From positions 1 through 64,000 of the forward strand of contig CAWJWO010000008.1 of NCBI GenBank assembly GCA_963846585.1: a stretch of 64,000 bases of DNA, read 5' to 3'. Positions within the stretch are counted from its first letter, which is position 1, and each line of letters begins with the position of its first letter. The position numbers and the translations under genes were made by a program. Positions 1 to 8,321 of this stretch are shown here, one piece after another. Under the pieces are notes generated by a model, which was not told where the DNA came from, ran no database searches, and was given only the letters and a program-made list of their open reading frames with translations. The stretch is from JAAUTT01 sp963846585 (GTDB lineage Bacteria > Bacteroidota > Bacteroidia > Bacteroidales > JAAUTT01).

Positions 1-55
1 AGCAAGATGAAAGGCTTAAAAATGCAACCCTGTTAACTAACTTTTAATACTAGCC

Positions 56-1549
56 ATGCATTTATTCAACACTCTAATTGATAAAAAAGAAAGTCATGTA
101 TTAGACTTATGGGCGGATTTTAATTTGTTATTCGATTTTAACGAAGAAACGGCAGAAATTGAAAAACTTACTAATGATTTTATCCTGAAATTTAAATCCG
201 AAATTCAGGAAAATTTAAGCCAACTTAGTGAAAATCAACAGTATCTTTATTTAGACCAATTAAAAATAGTGTTTAGTAAAGAACTCCCTGGTCTTAATAA
301 TTATCTTCATGAACGCTGTGTTAAAAGTATAGTAGAAAAAGAATTTCCAGAAGACAAGGAAGCCGTTTCAGATAATTTAGAAGAAATTCTAACCGCCTTT
401 AATGCCAAATACAAGTATGTTAAAGCCGACCTATCAACCAATACAATTAATACAACTGAATCATTCCCCTTTGTAAACTATTGGTTAAAGGTAAAAACCA
501 GCATTCTTGATTTTGTGAATTTTGCTTTAAATTCTGTAACTGCAAAAAATTCAAATATAATCTCACAACCAAAACTAACCGGTTTTAAAAAAGTATTGTT
601 ACCAAATCAAATTGAAAGCCTTTACAATCAATTTAGTTTAAATCCTTATCGGGCTGTTTTGGTTGCTCTCGATATTTTGTTAACTGAAATGGACGAAATA
701 ACAGAAACAAAGCAACTCATAACTTATATTGGCAACATTCTAAATTCTACAAGTACCCTAAATACTTTGGGCAAGCTTGTTTCTAAAATTGACACAACAG
801 ACCCAGAAACCCAAATATTTTTTAATGTTGTGCGTGATGCTGTAAATAATTATACAGCCTTTAAGTTTCTTCCAGATGATTACACGGAAATTAGGGAGTT
901 TTTTGAAGAAGCCTATTCGCCAGTGAAAGTTTTATTAATGGATGCTTTAAAGAAAAAAATAATTTCTTTGGAAGAAATGCGTAAAATTAAGTTGTATTCT
1001 AATAGTAATTTAATTGACCTCGACAGGCTTGCAGACAAAGACCCTGAAATAATGGAACACTTAAAAGAACACATTCAACTTTTATACAGAAATATAATTT
1101 TAGATACATGTATATTCCCTTTAGACCCTCTTTTAAACGGCAATTTCAAATATGAACGCCAAAAAAGCACCTCACTATTTCCAAACAAAGAACGTTCGCT
1201 ACTGACTATAAAAGAAAATATTTTTGGTAAAAGCACCAAAAAACAAGAACCTGACGAAGTTTGGTTAAGCCGCTTTTTTAACAATGATTCTAAACTTGAA
1301 CCTATTTTCCCAAACAGCAAAGGGGCTGGTCGTAAAGGTGATGAATTTACAGAAGCCAAAATATGGCAAGCTGCATTATTAGATATAATTAAGGACAAAC
1401 TCAAAGATTCTGGCTGCATAGGTACAGCAAGTAAATTGTATTTCCTTACAAAGTGGGGTTTGGATAAACACGATACTTTTATAACAAACCGCTCCGAAAA
1501 AGAATCTTTTGCCAAGGCAAAAAATCAATTTCAATCACTACTTCAATAA
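56..1549 (+). CDS. Hypothetical protein of integrative element (497 aa)
   Basis: I do not recognise this protein. It is acidic-to-neutral, mostly predicted alpha-helical, with no signal peptide or membrane segment. The C-terminal third (residues about 400-497) carries a compact conserved-looking stretch with EPIFPNSKGAGRKGD followed by a helix ending KLYFLTKWGLDKHDTF. It sits immediately upstream of two excisionase-like HTH genes and the primase pair, so it is probably cargo or a regulator of the same integrative element. In Bacteroidota elements this position, just inside the integrase, often holds unknown proteins. The ATG at 56 is the first start after stops in all three frames. The coding assignment is secure from length; the function is open. 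Confidence 0.75.
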   Translation: MHLFNTLIDKKESHVLDLWADFNLLFDFNEETAEIEKLTNDFILKFKSEIQENLSQLSENQQYLYLDQLKIVFSKELPGLNNYLHERCVKSIVEKEFPEDKEAVSDNLEEILTAFNAKYKYVKADLSTNTINTTESFPFVNYWLKVKTSILDFVNFALNSVTAKNSNIISQPKLTGFKKVLLPNQIESLYNQFSLNPYRAVLVALDILLTEMDEITETKQLITYIGNILNSTSTLNTLGKLVSKIDTTDPETQIFFNVVRDAVNNYTAFKFLPDDYTEIREFFEEAYSPVKVLLMDALKKKIISLEEMRKIKLYSNSNLIDLDRLADKDPEIMEHLKEHIQLLYRNIILDTCIFPLDPLLNGNFKYERQKSTSLFPNKERSLLTIKENIFGKSTKKQEPDEVWLSRFFNNDSKLEPIFPNSKGAGRKGDEFTEAKIWQAALLDIIKDKLKDSGCIGTASKLYFLTKWGLDKHDTFITNRSEKESFAKAKNQFQSLLQ

Positions 1550-1565
1550 AATCCGACAGAATAAG

Positions 1566-1680
1566 AAATAGGTTCCCTATTTACTTTGAAAAAAACCTAT
1601 TTTACCAGTTTTCAACTAATTGGTAATAAGTATTATATATTTTACATTTTCTTAATAGGTTTTTTGGATTCCCTATTTTT
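1566..1680. promoter_or_regulatory. Operator-like cluster of AATAGG/CCTATT boxes
   Basis: The 171-bp spacer before the first HTH gene holds five copies of the same short word in both orientations. AAATAGG (1566-1572) faces CCTATTT (1576-1582) across a 3-nt gap. AAAAAACCTATT (from 1590) is the exact reverse complement of AATAGGTTTTTT (1654-1665). A further CCTATTTTT lies at 1672-1680. Clustered inverted boxes just ahead of small DNA-binding proteins suggest autoregulation or an excisionase/recombinase binding region. Only the repeat pattern is seen; binding is inferred. Confidence 0.4.
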
Positions 1681-1720
1681 CAGGTATTTACTTGCATCCA
1701 TAAATTATAAATAAAAAATT

Positions 1721-2074
1721 ATGGACTTAATTATTACTACACCTGAAGCACTAGAGCAAAACATCGAAAGTGCACTTTTAAAAGTCCTTTCTCGTATTGA
1801 GAAAGCACAAGCCCAACCATTAGAGCAACCCGACAGAATTAATATTGACGAGGTTGCTGTTATAACTGGTTTAAAAAAATCAAATATTTACAAGCTCACT
1901 TGCTATCAAACCATCCCTTACGAAAAATTTGCAAAACGGCTTGTATTCAGCCGCAAAGCAATTTTAGAGTGGATGCAATCTCAAACAATTGCACCAGTTA
2001 ACACCTCTGCTGCAATGGCGGCTCAATTATCAAAAGAGGCAAACAAGAAAATCCGCAAAAGCTATAAACTTTAA
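1721..2074 (+). CDS. Excisionase-like helix-turn-helix protein (117 aa)
   Basis: A small DNA-binding protein. Residues about 40-90 read as a MerR/excisionase-type winged HTH (HTH_17 style): IDEVAVITGLKKSNIYKLT is the recognition helix region, followed by a KFAKRLVFSRKAILEWMQ wing and helix. The C-terminus is basic (NKKIRKSYKL). Such proteins in Bacteroidota conjugative and integrative elements act as excisionase or transcription switch. It lies 17 nt ahead of a second HTH gene with the same design, and both precede the primase genes, so the four are probably one operon. The upstream spacer carries inverted AATAGG boxes that may be its target. Confidence 0.8.
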   Translation: MDLIITTPEALEQNIESALLKVLSRIEKAQAQPLEQPDRINIDEVAVITGLKKSNIYKLTCYQTIPYEKFAKRLVFSRKAILEWMQSQTIAPVNTSAAMAAQLSKEANKKIRKSYKL

Positions 2075-2091
2075 TAAATAGTTTAATAGCT

Positions 2092-2385
2092 ATGGAAAAC
2101 ATGGATAATGCTATATCAACCTTATTAGAAGATGTTAAGGTAATTAAAGAGCAATTAAATAGCTTAATTCAGTCTCAATCATCAAAAATTAGCGACAATT
2201 GGCTCGATTCTCAGGAGGTTTTAATTTTATTGCACATGAGTAAAAGAAAGTTACAATACTTACGAGACAGAAATATTCTTCCATTCTCTCGTATAAATGG
2301 CAAAATGTACTATAAAACCACTGATATACTTTCCTTATTAGAAAGTAACTATAAGGATTTCAAAACTATTATCCCCAAAAAATAA
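2092..2385 (+). CDS. Second excisionase-like HTH protein (97 aa)
   Basis: A second small HTH_17-type DNA-binding protein. After a short coiled-coil-like N-terminus (residues 1-38) it has NWLDSQEVLILLHMSKRKL (about 42-60) as the HTH, then a wing with INGKMYYKTTDILSLL. This is the layout of helix-turn-helix proteins found next to the VirE-N/primase genes of Bacteroidota mobile elements. The gene is 11 nt from the following VirE-N gene. The protein is diverged from its upstream neighbour, so the pair is a family pair rather than a recent duplication. Which of the two acts as excisionase cannot be told from sequence. Confidence 0.8.
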   Translation: MENMDNAISTLLEDVKVIKEQLNSLIQSQSSKISDNWLDSQEVLILLHMSKRKLQYLRDRNILPFSRINGKMYYKTTDILSLLESNYKDFKTIIPKK

Positions 2386-2396
2386 ACATTCAAATT

Positions 2397-3335
2397 ATGA
2401 ATATATCCAAATCGGATATTATCTGTAAAACAAATTACGGATTAAATATCTATGCCTATATATTACAGGAGTTTCATCCTAATGAGGTTGTTTTAAGTTT
2501 GTCTGGTAAATTTTGCAAACCCGTTAAAAATCCTTTTACTGATAGCGAGGATGCAACTTTAATAATTCAAAATATTGATAATATTTTCATGTTTACCGAT
2601 ATTGCTAACCCTGCTTATAAAGGTGACCCATTCGATTTTGCAGAATTGTATTTTAAACTTTCAGGCGATGAATTATTATTTAAACTTGCAGAATGTTTAA
2701 ATATCTGTAATAATAGTAAATATGGGTTTTATGGTAATAGCAACATTAAAAAGGAAATCAAAACAATTATTCCACTAAAGCCCGTAATAAATATTCCTGT
2801 TTGTAGCTTTTTTAAAAAGCCTGTAACAAATACAATTCCAACAAAAGATGAACTTTTAACTTCAATTTATAGTCGCATTAAGGGCGAAACATACAAGCAA
2901 ATAACTTCACAACTTCGTTTAATAAATGATAAATCAGAATCCCGTAAATTCAAAGCACAGAATTTTGATTATGTTACCTTTTCAGGTACTTTTTCTAAAC
3001 GTTCTGATGATAGTTTAATAAAACACACCAATCTTATAACAATTGATTTTGACCATGTTTCAAATACAAATAAGCTCAAATCTGATTTATTAAATGACAA
3101 GTATTTCGAAACAGAATTATTATTTACATCACCTTCCGGTGATGGGTTGAAATGGGTTATACCAAGTGATATAGCCAATTATACGCATGCTTCGTTTTTC
3201 GATGCAGTTAAAAATTATATCTGGTCAACATATCATTTGCAAATCGACAAATCAGGTAGTGATATATCCCGTGCCTGTTTCTTGCCGCACGATAATAGCA
3301 TTTTTATAAACCCAAAATATAATTCTTATGTCTGA
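2397..3335 (+). CDS. VirE-N/BT4734-like replication protein (312 aa)
   Basis: This corresponds to the N-terminal half of the mobile-element primase found in Bacteroidota, the BT4734-like / VirE N-terminal domain. The diagnostic stretch is in the second half: FDYVTFSGTF, then LITIDFDHV, then LLFTSPSGDGLKWVI, then SGSDISRACFLPHD. These resemble archaeo-eukaryotic-primase-type motifs, with the acidic DFDH and the SPSGDGLK/RACF segments. Residues 1-130 are unrelated and may bind DNA. It overlaps the next gene by 8 nt (ATGTCTGA), so the two products are translationally coupled and together make the primase that is a single chain in related elements. The role in element replication is inferred from family. 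Confidence 0.8.
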   Translation: MNISKSDIICKTNYGLNIYAYILQEFHPNEVVLSLSGKFCKPVKNPFTDSEDATLIIQNIDNIFMFTDIANPAYKGDPFDFAELYFKLSGDELLFKLAECLNICNNSKYGFYGNSNIKKEIKTIIPLKPVINIPVCSFFKKPVTNTIPTKDELLTSIYSRIKGETYKQITSQLRLINDKSESRKFKAQNFDYVTFSGTFSKRSDDSLIKHTNLITIDFDHVSNTNKLKSDLLNDKYFETELLFTSPSGDGLKWVIPSDIANYTHASFFDAVKNYIWSTYHLQIDKSGSDISRACFLPHDNSIFINPKYNSYV

Positions 3336-5094
3336 TAAATTAAAATTCAATGCCGCTGAATGGCTTAATAATTCAGAACCTGTTGAGCAACCAAAACAAA
3401 ATTTACTTTATTCAACCGACTTACAAACAAAGGTTGAAAACATAATAATTCAAATAGAATCAAAACAGGTTGATATTTGTCCCGACTATAAAGACTGGCT
3501 TGCTTGTGGTTTTGCACTTGCTGATTCATTAAATGAATCTGGGCGTGATTACTTCCACCGTATAAGTAAATTTTTCCCAAATTATAATTATACCGAATGT
3601 GATAATCAGTTTAATAATTGTCTCAAAGCAAAAGGTTCAGGCGTTACAATAGCTTCATTTTTTCGCTGCGCTCAAAATGCGGGTGTTTACATACCAACAG
3701 ATAAACAGCAAAGCCAAATAGATACTTCAAACACCGATTTTATTGAAACCCCTGTTATACCTTCAACAGTTTATCAAAACTTACCCGATATACTGCAAAA
3801 GGTCTGTAATTTATTTTCAACCGACCGTGAACGTGATATTGTATTATTAGGGTCAATTGTCACAATTAGTAGCTGCATTCCTAATGTTTACGGTATTTAT
3901 AAGGGAAGTAAAGTATATTCTAATTTATTTCTTTTTATAGCTGCGCAAGCCTCTGGTGGTAAAGGTATTTTAAAACATTGCAAGCGTTTAGTTTATCCGA
4001 TACATAAAATGTTACGTGATATTGCTTCAAAAGAAAAAGCTCAATATGAAGTAGAACTTGCTGAATATAATTCGAATAAAAACAAAGCATTAAACTTGGT
4101 TAAACCTATAAAGCCAAAAGAAAAACTACTATTTATTCCTGCTAATAGCAGCGCATCTGGCGCACTTCAATTATTATTTGAAAATGATGGTCGGGGTTTG
4201 ATTTTTGAAACCGAGGGCGATACATTAGCAGATATTTTCAAAACCGATTTTGGCAATTACAGTGATAGTTTACGAAAGGCTTTTCATCACGAAACAATTA
4301 GTTTTTTCCGTCGAACAAATAGTGAATATGTCGATATTGAAAACCCTTGTTTATCAACAGTGCTTTCAGGCACTCCAAAACAAATTTCAAACCTGATACC
4401 CGATGCTGAAAACGGTCTTTTCTCTCGGTTTATGTTTTATCAATTTCCAATGGTCAATATTTGGTTAAATGTTTTTGAAGTTACAAACAGCAAAGGTTTT
4501 GATTGTTTATTTGACGTTCAGGCTCAAAGACTTTTCGAGTTATACAAAACACTTATAACCTGCCAACCTATCGAATTTCGTTATTCAATTAACCAAGTAC
4601 AGGAATTTAATATATATTTCTCAAACCATCAAACCGATATAATACAGTTTTTTGGTACTGAAGCCGTTGCTAACATTCGTAGGTTGGGCATTATTTTCTT
4701 TCGCTTTTCAATGATTATAACAATATTAAGGGTAATTGATACGGGCGAATTTCCAGCAACATTTATTTGCAGTGATAACGATTTTAACACAACCCTTCAA
4801 ATTTGTAATGTTCTTTTAGAACATTCAAAAGCAATTTTCCTTCAGTTAGCAACGCAACCAAAGCAAATTAAACAACCAGCTATGAAAGATAAATTTTATG
4901 AAATATTACCTGAGGAATTTTCTCGTAAAGAAGCTGTAGTCTTAGCAGAAAAAATTCGCATCAAACCTCGTACAGTCGACAAATACCTTAAATCATTCAA
5001 AGGCACTCTTTTAACTCAGGATGGTGAATTTGGCAAATACAAAAAGTGCGAAATGCAATCCATGCAATCTATACAAAGTATGCAAAGTAAATAG
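3328..5094 (+). CDS. PriCT-2 / DUF3987 primase-helicase-like protein (588 aa)
   Basis: Residues about 38-110 form a PriCT-2-like module (DYKDWLACGFALADSL ... CLKAKGSGVTIASFFRCAQ). Residues about 140-520 match the DUF3987 family, a degenerate helicase-like domain; the Walker-like loop reads ASGGKGILK (about 211) and an acidic FETEGDTLADIF follows. It functions with the overlapping VirE-N protein in replication of the mobile element. The last residues are an odd tandem repeat (MQSMQSIQSMQS) encoded by four 9-nt units, and the repeat continues as inverted TTTGCAT words beyond the stop. The C-terminus may therefore have been shaped by an iteron-like DNA site rather than by protein function. Confidence 0.85.
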   Translation: MSDKLKFNAAEWLNNSEPVEQPKQNLLYSTDLQTKVENIIIQIESKQVDICPDYKDWLACGFALADSLNESGRDYFHRISKFFPNYNYTECDNQFNNCLKAKGSGVTIASFFRCAQNAGVYIPTDKQQSQIDTSNTDFIETPVIPSTVYQNLPDILQKVCNLFSTDRERDIVLLGSIVTISSCIPNVYGIYKGSKVYSNLFLFIAAQASGGKGILKHCKRLVYPIHKMLRDIASKEKAQYEVELAEYNSNKNKALNLVKPIKPKEKLLFIPANSSASGALQLLFENDGRGLIFETEGDTLADIFKTDFGNYSDSLRKAFHHETISFFRRTNSEYVDIENPCLSTVLSGTPKQISNLIPDAENGLFSRFMFYQFPMVNIWLNVFEVTNSKGFDCLFDVQAQRLFELYKTLITCQPIEFRYSINQVQEFNIYFSNHQTDIIQFFGTEAVANIRRLGIIFFRFSMIITILRVIDTGEFPATFICSDNDFNTTLQICNVLLEHSKAIFLQLATQPKQIKQPAMKDKFYEILPEEFSRKEAVVLAEKIRIKPRTVDKYLKSFKGTLLTQDGEFGKYKKCEMQSMQSIQSMQSK

Positions 5095-5127
5095 TTTGCA
5101 CTTTTGCACACTTTGCATGCTTCGCAT
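5045..5127. repeat. TGCAA/TTGCA iteron-like repeats and hairpin over primase stop
   Basis: Four 9-nt units of the type ATGCAATCC/ATGCAAAGT run to the stop codon. Inverted copies follow: AGTATGCAAAGT (5077-5088) pairs with ACTTTGCATGCT (5110-5121) with one mismatch. Further out, TGCGAAATGCA (from 5047) pairs with TGCATGCTTCGCA (5115-5127) with a small bulge. The structure could be a terminator, an origin/iteron array for the adjacent primase, or a regulator site. There is no U-tract, which argues against a simple terminator. Confidence 0.45.
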
Positions 5128-5179
5128 AGGTAGTATTAATTATATTGTATAAATAACGCCTAATATTCATTTCAATTCT

Positions 5180-5187
5180 TAAATTTG
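5180..5187 (+). promoter_or_regulatory. Candidate -7 box before hsdR
   Basis: TAAATTTG fits the Bacteroidota -7 consensus TAnnTTTG and lies 50 nt upstream of the hsdR start. No clear TTG -33 box is at the usual spacing, so this is a moderate to weak call. Confidence 0.35.
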
Positions 5188-5237
5188 ATGTTTGCTCAAA
5201 ATTTACTATCACAACCTGATTTTTAGATAAAAAACCA

Positions 5238-8200
5238 ATGGCCTTTAACGAAAATACAAGAGTAAAAATACCTGCAATACTGCATCTTTGCAGATTGGGA
5301 TATAGATATATATCACTTTCTAAAGCTAAACGGGACGAGAGTACAAATATATTTACAGATATTTTTACAGAAAGCATTCTTCGGATTAACCCCGAAATAG
5401 ATGCAAGCGAGGTAAAAAGGACTTTTGAAAATGTATCGTTGGCTTTAGATAATGAAGATTTGGGCGAAGCATTTTCTAATATGATTACGTCAACTTCTGG
5501 TGTTAGGCTCATTGATTATAAAGATTTCAATAATAATTCATTTCATGTTGTAACCGAGTTAACATACAAAAACGGTGATGATGAGTTTCGACCAGATATT
5601 ACCTTACTTATAAACGGAATGCCATTGGCATTTATTGAAGTTAAGAAGCCGAACAACCAAGAGGGCATCCTTGCAGAGAGAGACCGAATAAATACCCGTT
5701 TTAAAAACAAGAAGTTTCGTAAGTTTATTAATATTTCGCAAGTCCTTGTTTTCTCCAATAACATGGAGTACGATATGGAATCTATTGAACCGATTCAAGG
5801 TGTATTTTATTCTACAACTTCTTATTCAACCGCAAACTTTAATTGTTTTAGAGAAGAAGAAACTTTTGATTTAGCTACTCTGCTGAAGGCTGAAGAAGAT
5901 GAACTGGAAAACTTCGTTTTAAAAGATAACAATTTACCTTCAATCAAATATTCGCCCGAATTTATTACCAATAAAGAACCAAACACTCCAACAAATCGGA
6001 TACTTACTTCATTGTTTTGCAGGGTTAGGTTGGAAATGCTTTTAAAATATAGCTTTGCCTATGTGTTGGAAGAAAAAGGGCTTGAAAAACATATAATGCG
6101 TTACCCTCAATTGTTTGCTACCAAAGCAATTGAACGCAGTTTAGAAAACGGAATAAAAAAAGGAATAATTTGGCATACGCAAGGAAGCGGGAAAACCGCT
6201 CTTGCTTATTTCAATGTAAAGTATTTAACCGATTATTTTCAATCGAAAAATATTGTTCCCAAATTCTATTTTATTGTTGACCGTATTTACCTGATGAATC
6301 AGGCAAAACGTGAGTTCACAAGCCGTGGATTAATTGTTCACACGGTAAATTCAAAAGATGAACTATTAAATAACTTTCGCCAAAAACAGGCTATTCATAA
6401 TCTTTCTGGTAAACGTGAAATTACAGTAGTTAACATACAAAAATTTAAAGACGATACAGACGTTTTGCGAGCCAACGATTATGATATTAGCTCACAACGG
6501 ATTTATTTCCTTGATGAAGTTCACCGCAGTTATAATCCATCAGGCAGTTTTTTGGCAAACTTGACTAATTCCGATAGAGATGCCGTTATTTTAGGATTAA
6601 CTGGTACACCACTTATTGGAAAAGACAGAACCTCAAAAGCCACTTTTGGCGATTATATTCATAAATATTATTACAATGCCTCAATTGCCGATGGATATAC
6701 GTTAAAACTTATTCGTGAAGACATTGAGACTACTTATAAAATTCAACTGAAAGAAGCATTAAAAGAAGTTGAAATTCTGAAAGGCGATGCAGACAAACGT
6801 ATAATTTATGCACATGCTAAGTTTGCAGAGCCAATGCTCGATTATATTATTCAGGATTTTATAAAAAGCAGGATTCGTTTTGCCGACCATACCGTTGGCG
6901 CAATGGTGGTTTGCGATAGTTCCGAACAGGCTCGTAAATTATTTGAGATTTTTATTAATAAGTACAATCCAACTCAAAAAGTAATTGAACAAGTACAAAC
7001 TTATTCAATGGCTGCCGAGCCTGCTGCTGAATATGGTATTTATCAGAAAGACCAAAGCAAAAACCTTACAGCTTCGTTGATTTTACATGATATTGGCTCA
7101 AAAGACAACCGAAAACAAGAGGTTGACGATTTCAAAGATGGCAAAATTGACGTTCTGTTTGTTTACAATATGTTGCTTACTGGTTTTGATGCAAAACGCC
7201 TAAAAAAGCTATATATCGGGCGTCTAATTAAGGACCATAATTTGCTTCAAACTTTAACACGAGTAAACAGACCTTATAAGAAATTCAGATACGGTTATGT
7301 TGTTGATTTTGCCGATATAAGCCGAGAGTTTGACAAAACAAACAAAGCCTATTTCGATGAATTGCAGGGCGAATTGGGCGATGAAATGCAGTTTTATACC
7401 AACCTCTTTAAATCGAAAGAAGAGATTGAAGCAGAAATAAAAGACATTAAAGAAAAACTGTTTCATTACGATTTAAACAATGCTGAAATCTTTTCGCAGC
7501 AAATAAGCCAGATTGAAGACCGTACAAAGGTTTTGGAAATAAAAAAAGCATTGGAAAATGCAAAAAATCTTTACAACTTAATTCGTTTGTATGGGCATTT
7601 TGATATGCTTGAAAAAGTCGATTTCAAAAAACTGAATCTGCTTTATAACGAAACTGCACGGCATTTGGAATTGCTCAATCTTAAAGAATCGGTTCAAAAC
7701 AACGTGGACACTACCAATTTGCTGAATGTAGCGTTGGAGAATGTGTTGTTCATGTTCCGAAAAGTGAAAGAGGAAGAAATGGTAATTGCCGACCAGTTAA
7801 AAGACACACTTCGTAAAACCCGTGAAGCATTGGGCGGAAACTTTGACCAGAACGACCCTGAATTTGTTTCGCTATATGATGAGCTGAAACGTTTGTTTGA
7901 CAAGAAGAATCTTGATGAGATAACGCAAGAGGAAATGAAAAACAACATTGTTTCATTACAACAGATTTTCGACAAAATATCGGAGCTAAACCGAAAGAAC
8001 AATTTGCTGAAAGCCAAATATGAAAACGATGCAAAATATGCACGTATTCATAAACGAATTTTAGAAAAAGGCAATATATCAAAACGAGAAAGCGAAATTT
8101 GCGAAACCCTTTTAGATATTAAAAAACTGGTTGATGACAAAGTTCTAATTAATACGCAAATGTTGAATAACGAAAGCTATTTTGAAAAGCTTTTGATTCA

Positions 8201-8321
8201 GTTGGTTATTAGTAGTTTTGGCAAAAATAAAATTGAATTAGACCCCGAAGCGGCTAAATACATTAATAGCTGTTTGGTTAAAGAATATATGAACGAATAC
8301 CTTGGAAGACACGCAGCATGA
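5238..8321 (+). CDS. hsdR: Type I restriction endonuclease, subunit R
   Basis: The ATP-dependent translocase/nuclease subunit of a type I restriction system (1027 aa, normal length). The N-terminal nuclease domain shows PDITLLINGMPLAFIEVKK (about 118-137), the PD-(D/E)xK catalytic motif. The helicase motor has Walker A HTQGSGKT (about 313), DEVH box FLDEVHRSY (about 425) and motif III LTGTP (about 455). Motifs V-VI lie around LLTGFDAKRL and LLQTLTRVNRPYK. The C-terminal 300 residues are the helical HsdM-binding part. The stop overlaps the hsdM start (ATGA), so the R-M-S order is a tightly coupled operon. All motifs are intact. Confidence 0.96.
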   Translation: MAFNENTRVKIPAILHLCRLGYRYISLSKAKRDESTNIFTDIFTESILRINPEIDASEVKRTFENVSLALDNEDLGEAFSNMITSTSGVRLIDYKDFNNNSFHVVTELTYKNGDDEFRPDITLLINGMPLAFIEVKKPNNQEGILAERDRINTRFKNKKFRKFINISQVLVFSNNMEYDMESIEPIQGVFYSTTSYSTANFNCFREEETFDLATLLKAEEDELENFVLKDNNLPSIKYSPEFITNKEPNTPTNRILTSLFCRVRLEMLLKYSFAYVLEEKGLEKHIMRYPQLFATKAIERSLENGIKKGIIWHTQGSGKTALAYFNVKYLTDYFQSKNIVPKFYFIVDRIYLMNQAKREFTSRGLIVHTVNSKDELLNNFRQKQAIHNLSGKREITVVNIQKFKDDTDVLRANDYDISSQRIYFLDEVHRSYNPSGSFLANLTNSDRDAVILGLTGTPLIGKDRTSKATFGDYIHKYYYNASIADGYTLKLIREDIETTYKIQLKEALKEVEILKGDADKRIIYAHAKFAEPMLDYIIQDFIKSRIRFADHTVGAMVVCDSSEQARKLFEIFINKYNPTQKVIEQVQTYSMAAEPAAEYGIYQKDQSKNLTASLILHDIGSKDNRKQEVDDFKDGKIDVLFVYNMLLTGFDAKRLKKLYIGRLIKDHNLLQTLTRVNRPYKKFRYGYVVDFADISREFDKTNKAYFDELQGELGDEMQFYTNLFKSKEEIEAEIKDIKEKLFHYDLNNAEIFSQQISQIEDRTKVLEIKKALENAKNLYNLIRLYGHFDMLEKVDFKKLNLLYNETARHLELLNLKESVQNNVDTTNLLNVALENVLFMFRKVKEEEMVIADQLKDTLRKTREALGGNFDQNDPEFVSLYDELKRLFDKKNLDEITQEEMKNNIVSLQQIFDKISELNRKNNLLKAKYENDAKYARIHKRILEKGNISKRESEICETLLDIKKLVDDKVLINTQMLNNESYFEKLLIQLVISSFGKNKIELDPEAAKYINSCLVKEYMNEYLGRHAA

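Noticed and set aside
1..47. Tail of a gene running in from the left
   Set aside because: Two frames are open to stops at 34-36 and 45-47 and both give plausible tails, so strand, frame and product (possibly an integrase end) cannot be decided.
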